From NCBI GenBank assembly GCA_937996755.1, contig CALKUS010000080.1:1-24781 (forward strand): 24,781 nt of DNA, read 5' to 3'. Shown here in pieces: positions 22,143 to 24,781 of this stretch (its first letter is position 1; each line of letters starts with the position of its first letter). The stretch is from an uncultured Pseudomonadota bacterium. GTDB lineage: Bacteria > Pseudomonadota > Gammaproteobacteria > Xanthomonadales > Ahniellaceae. A program made the translations under genes and the position numbers. Below the pieces are notes generated by a model. It had not been told where the DNA came from. It did no database searches and was given only the letters and a program-made list of their open reading frames with translations.

Positions 22143-23186
22143 ATGAAACCCCGACTCAAGTCGTTGTGCCTGGCGGCCGCGCTCGGTGCGCTGCCCGTCG
22201 TTCCCGGTGCCGCGTTCGCGGTCGATTGGCAGGCACTGCCGGCCGAAGCGCCGGCACCTGCGGACAACCCGACGACGCCGGCGAAAGTCGAGCTCGGCAA
22301 GATGCTGTATTTCGATCCGCGCCTCTCTTCGACCGGAACGGTGTCGTGCTTCTCGTGCCACAACGTCATGGAAGGCGGCGACGACCACCGTCCGACGTCG
22401 ATCGGCGTGCACGGGCAACTCGGCGGCCGCAACGCGCCGACCGTGTGGAACGCCGCGTTCCACTCCGTGCAGTTCTGGGACGGTCGCGCGGCCTCGCTCG
22501 AGGCGCAGGCGAAGGGGCCGATCGTGAATCCGATCGAAATGGGCATGCCCGCGCTCGGCCCGGCGGTGGAGCGCATCCGGCGCATCGACGGGTACCTGCC
22601 CGAGTTCCGGCGCGCGTTCGGGTCGGACGCGAAGATCGACGAAGACACCATCGCGAAGGCGATCGCCGCCTACGAGCGCACGCTGGTCACACCGAACAGC
22701 GCCTACGACCGCTTCGTGAAAGGTGACAAGGCGGCATTGACGGAGCAGCAGCAGCGCGGCATGGCGGCGTTCGCGTCCGTCGGCTGCACGTCCTGCCACT
22801 CGGGCGCGAACTTCAGTGGCCCGCCGCTGCCGGTCGGCACCGGCTTCTTCATGAAGTTCCCGCTGAACCTCGACAACGAGTACGTCGCCCGCTACCGACT
22901 GCTCGACGACGGCGGCAAGGCGGTGCAGACCGGCAAGGGCGAGGACCAGAACCTCTGGCGCGTTCCGACGCTCCGCAACCTCGTGTTCACGGCGCCGTAC
23001 TTCCACAACGGCCTGGTGAAGTCGCTGCCGGAAGCCGTGCGCGTGATGGCGAAGACGCAGTTGAACAAATCGCTGTCGGATGCGGAGGCGGCCGACATCG
23101 CCGCGTTCCTCGGCTCGCTCACGGGTGAGTTCCCGCAACAGACGATGCCGCGCCTGCCACCGACGCCCGGGGACATGCTCGAATGA
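22143..23186 (+). CDS. Di-heme cytochrome c peroxidase (CcpA/MauG family)
   Basis: Periplasmic enzyme of 347 residues that reduces hydrogen peroxide to water with electrons from a small cytochrome or copper protein. It has a signal peptide (MKPRLKSLCLAAALGALPVVPGAAFA, cut near 26) and two c-type heme sites, CFSCH (69-73) and CTSCH (215-219), as in all bacterial CcpA/MauG proteins. Family phrases include LGKMLYFDPRLSSTGTVSC (51-69), GRNAPTVWNAAF (95-106), FWDGRAASLEAQAKGPI (111-127) and RVPTLRNLVFTAPYFHNG (273-290). True CcpA activity is more likely than MauG-type cofactor maturation, as no amine dehydrogenase genes are near. The ATG at 22143 follows GAGGAG at 7 nt. The FNR-type box upstream suggests low-oxygen induction. 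Its stop overlaps the ATG of a following frame that is cut at the composition break. Confidence 0.93.
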   Translation: MKPRLKSLCLAAALGALPVVPGAAFAVDWQALPAEAPAPADNPTTPAKVELGKMLYFDPRLSSTGTVSCFSCHNVMEGGDDHRPTSIGVHGQLGGRNAPTVWNAAFHSVQFWDGRAASLEAQAKGPIVNPIEMGMPALGPAVERIRRIDGYLPEFRRAFGSDAKIDEDTIAKAIAAYERTLVTPNSAYDRFVKGDKAALTEQQQRGMAAFASVGCTSCHSGANFSGPPLPVGTGFFMKFPLNLDNEYVARYRLLDDGGKAVQTGKGEDQNLWRVPTLRNLVFTAPYFHNGLVKSLPEAVRVMAKTQLNKSLSDAEAADIAAFLGSLTGEFPQQTMPRLPPTPGDMLE

Positions 23187-23305
23187 CGGCAGTCGGCCTG
23201 CTGGTCGGACTTCACGACGCGATCGTGACGAAGGCTCACGCACCGCTCCTCATCGTCGGCACGCTCGGCGGGGCCGGGATCGTACCTCTCTCGCGCCTGG
23301 TGTGA
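23183..23305 (+). pseudogene. Start of a gene following the peroxidase, cut at the junction
   Basis: An ATG at 23183 overlaps the peroxidase stop in ATGA, the coupling style used throughout this genome, and opens 40 codons (MTAVGLLVGLHDAIVTKAHA, then PLLIVGTLGGAGIVPLSRLV) before a TGA at 23303. Composition is GC-rich with native-looking codons. I read it as the N-terminal stub of a real downstream gene whose remainder was replaced by foreign sequence. Too short to name; it could also be a chance frame. Confidence 0.35.
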
Positions 23306-23346
23306 TTTACGTTTCCCGCGCCGAGGTGTCGGCTCAAGCCGGCAAT
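23300..23346. other. Composition break / junction between two genomes
   Basis: Left of here the sequence is strongly GC-rich with Shine-Dalgarno-led genes; right of it GC falls to about half and Bacteroidota-like genes begin. The HlyD-like gene loses its conserved C-terminus here (after VDEAEVGEL) and the frame at 23183 also ends here. I see no integrase, tRNA, insertion sequence or direct repeat at the boundary. Confidence 0.8.
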
Positions 23347-24191
23347 TCGCCCACCTCTGCTTCGTCCACTTTTCCCTCAAAAATAAGCGAATTCATGTCT
23401 GCGATGATGGCAACACTGGTGCCTTCATTAAAGTTGTTGCGTTCAATCACCGACGATCCTACTTCTACAGGGATATCCAAAACCATGCCATCAATAGTAG
23501 AGACGACCACGTTGGCGATTTGTTTCGACTGCCTTGAAGCGCCTTCGCGCAGCAATTGCAGGTTGTTCAGGGCAGCGTCCAACTCCTGTTTCTGGATGTC
23601 CAGTGTAGTTTCAAACTGTTTGATGCTGTTGGTTGCTCCAACCTTCGAGTTTTCGTAAGCTGCTTTTTGAATTTCCAGGTCCACTTTGAAGCGATTGTAT
23701 TCCTGCTGGGAAATGACGCCTTCTTCAAAAAGGCCGCGCTGGCGTTCTTCTTCGCGCCTGGCGTTTTCGAAGCTGACTTTAGCGCTTTCTACGTCTAAGT
23801 TCCGGCGGTTCAATTCGCGCTGACGGTCTAATTCCCGTTGGGCTTCCTTCAGGCGCAACCGCGCGATTTCAACGTTGGATTGCGCAGAATTGATATTCAA
23901 TTCGCTTGGAATCAACTGAATGCGCGCCACAGGCTGTCCTTTTTTGACCATTTGACCTGCCTCAACAAAAAGTGCTTCCACCACGCCCGACACCTGCGGT
24001 TTGATGTTGACCTCTAACCGGGGTTTAATGGCACCGGTGGCTACGGCTTTTTTGACGATGTCAGAAACAACCGGTTTTTCCAGTTCAAAATCGTCGCTTT
24101 CCGAACGGCCTTGCTGAACAAAATAGTAGATCAGTCCGATGGAAGCCAGCAGCAAAAAAGCGCCCGCAGAAATTAGACAGCCTCTTCTCAT
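23334..24191 (-). CDS. HlyD/MacA-like periplasmic adaptor, 3' truncated
   Basis: Membrane-fusion subunit of a tripartite ABC efflux system. It has an N-terminal membrane helix (about 6-24, LISAGAFLLLASIGLIYYF), a first lipoyl half (about 60-92, VSGVVEALFVEAGQMVKKGQPVARI), a long coiled-coil hairpin (about 97-220), a second lipoyl half (231-248, STIDGMVLDIPVEVGSSV) and the start of the beta-barrel domain (IADMNSLIFEGKVDEAEVGEL). Family members usually run 100 or more residues further; here the frame ends LPA-stop right at the composition break, so the 3' end is lost. The leader before the ATG at 24191 is A-rich without a Shine-Dalgarno site, as in Bacteroidota, and codons favour AAA/ATT. It lies 33 bp downstream of the MacB-like permease gene, forming one operon. 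Confidence 0.88.
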   Translation of the reverse strand: MRRGCLISAGAFLLLASIGLIYYFVQQGRSESDDFELEKPVVSDIVKKAVATGAIKPRLEVNIKPQVSGVVEALFVEAGQMVKKGQPVARIQLIPSELNINSAQSNVEIARLRLKEAQRELDRQRELNRRNLDVESAKVSFENARREEERQRGLFEEGVISQQEYNRFKVDLEIQKAAYENSKVGATNSIKQFETTLDIQKQELDAALNNLQLLREGASRQSKQIANVVVSTIDGMVLDIPVEVGSSVIERNNFNEGTSVAIIADMNSLIFEGKVDEAEVGELPA

Positions 24192-24224
24192 GAGTTATCA
24201 GGTTTTATCTGTTTTGTTTGAATG

Positions 24225-24781
24225 TTATTCGTCTTTTAAAGCCAGCACGGGGTTTACCCGCGCAGCGTTCATCGCGGGGATCAGACCTGCGACAGCACCG
24301 GCAATCACCAGTAAAATCATGGCACTGAGGCCAATGGTCAGGTTCACCTGGGGGTTGTGGAAGTTTTCCGAATCCACATTATTGGCCACCATCACGTAAT
24401 TGAGGCCGCCCACCACCAGTGTGCCGGCCAGCAAGCCTAAATACCCCGAAAAGGCAGTTATGAAGACGGATTCAGTCAGGATCATGCTGATGATGGAACG
24501 CGGGGTAGCGCCGAGCGCTTTCCGGAGCCCGATTTCCCGGGTTCGCTCCTTGACAATGATAAGCATGATGTTGCTCACGCCCACAATGCCGGCAAGCAGC
24601 GTACCAATTCCTACAAACCAGAGGAAGGCATTGATCCCGGTAAATAGATTTCTGAACTGCTGGAATTCTTCTTCAAGGTTGAATCCCCCGATTCCCTGAG
24701 GGTCGTTGGGATCCACATGGTGGCGCTGGCGGAGCAGGGCTTTTACCTTGGGCTCTACTTCGCTCACCATAACGTTAGGCG
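24225..24781 (-). CDS. MacB/FtsX-like ABC transporter permease, C-terminal part (5' end outside window)
   Basis: C-terminal 185 residues of a MacB-family permease. The minus-strand frame stays open through the right edge (PNV before the internal ATG at 24770), so that ATG is not the true start. Visible are the end of the periplasmic domain and three membrane helices of the FtsX core: FLWFVGIGTLLAGIVGVSNIMLIIV with the hallmark cytoplasmic phrase KERTREIGLRKALGATPRSI, then ILTESVFITAFSGYLGLLAGTLVV, and LTIGLSAMILLVIAGAVAGLIPAMNAARVNPVLALKDE at the end. Together with the adaptor 33 bp downstream it would export peptides, macrolides or other small molecules or lipoproteins; the substrate is not known. 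Composition matches the adaptor gene, not the rest of the window. Confidence 0.92.
   Translation of the reverse strand, partial: PNVMVSEVEPKVKALLRQRHHVDPNDPQGIGGFNLEEEFQQFRNLFTGINAFLWFVGIGTLLAGIVGVSNIMLIIVKERTREIGLRKALGATPRSIISMILTESVFITAFSGYLGLLAGTLVVGGLNYVMVANNVDSENFHNPQVNLTIGLSAMILLVIAGAVAGLIPAMNAARVNPVLALKDE

Noticed and set aside
22892..23658. Open frames that span the composition break on both strands
   Set aside because: They join GC-rich and AT-richer codons without any recognisable domain and overlap the peroxidase or adaptor genes in other frames.
24225..24770. Complete 181-residue permease gene starting at the ATG at 24770
   Set aside because: The frame continues upstream through the window edge and MacB permeases are far longer, so this is an internal methionine.

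Overview
The window is a patchwork of two genomes. Positions 1 to about 23,300 are very GC-rich DNA with tight gene packing, frequent 4-bp ATGA/GTGA start-stop overlaps and clear Shine-Dalgarno sites. The protein set (GlxA-type AraC regulator, RsmC, RsuA, MauG/CcpA-type peroxidase, secreted FG-GAP and beta-helix proteins with Lysobacterales-style tails) suggests a gammaproteobacterium of the Xanthomonadales/Lysobacterales, probably near Rhodanobacteraceae. That placement is recalled family knowledge, not a computed result. From about 23,340 to the end, base composition drops to roughly half GC, AAA/ATT/TTT codons become common and the one visible gene leader is A-rich without a Shine-Dalgarno site. 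Here lie a truncated HlyD/MacA-like fusion protein and a partial MacB-like permease of Bacteroidota type.

Layout. 1-3033 (minus): ABC-2 permease (runs off the left edge), its ATPase, a small four-helix membrane protein and a lipoprotein. 3090-4658 (minus): secreted seven-repeat FG-GAP protein, divergent from 4812-7037 (plus), a CadC/ToxR-like membrane regulator with a periplasmic propeller. 7069-8061: exported esterase. 8066-9055 (minus): GlxA-type regulator, divergent from a dienelactone-hydrolase/3-hydroxyisobutyrate-dehydrogenase-like pair. 10961-12448: amino-acid permease. 12580-14363: rsmC and rsuA, two 16S rRNA modification genes that overlap by 4 bp. 14366-16724 (minus): DUF1223 thioredoxin-like protein, two-helix potassium channel, DUF2268 metalloprotease. 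16848-17153: small membrane protein. 17107-19224 (minus): large secreted beta-helix protein. 19353-20177: propeller-like hypothetical. 20222-21777 (minus): two coupled secreted proteins, one with a six-fold 17-residue repeat. 22143-23186: di-heme peroxidase.

Links between genes. Two FNR/Anr-type boxes are visible, one before the potassium channel and one before the di-heme peroxidase, each at class II promoter distance from a plausible -10 element. Two unrelated secreted proteins share an identical C-terminal LFSDGFEG motif written with different codons, which looks like a short protein-level tag; in one of them the same bases form the Shine-Dalgarno site of the next gene. The most consequential structural observation is the composition break near 23,300-23,346, which cuts genes on both sides and is more likely an assembly or library chimera than natural transfer. 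I see no rRNA, tRNA, CRISPR array, insertion sequence or integrase.
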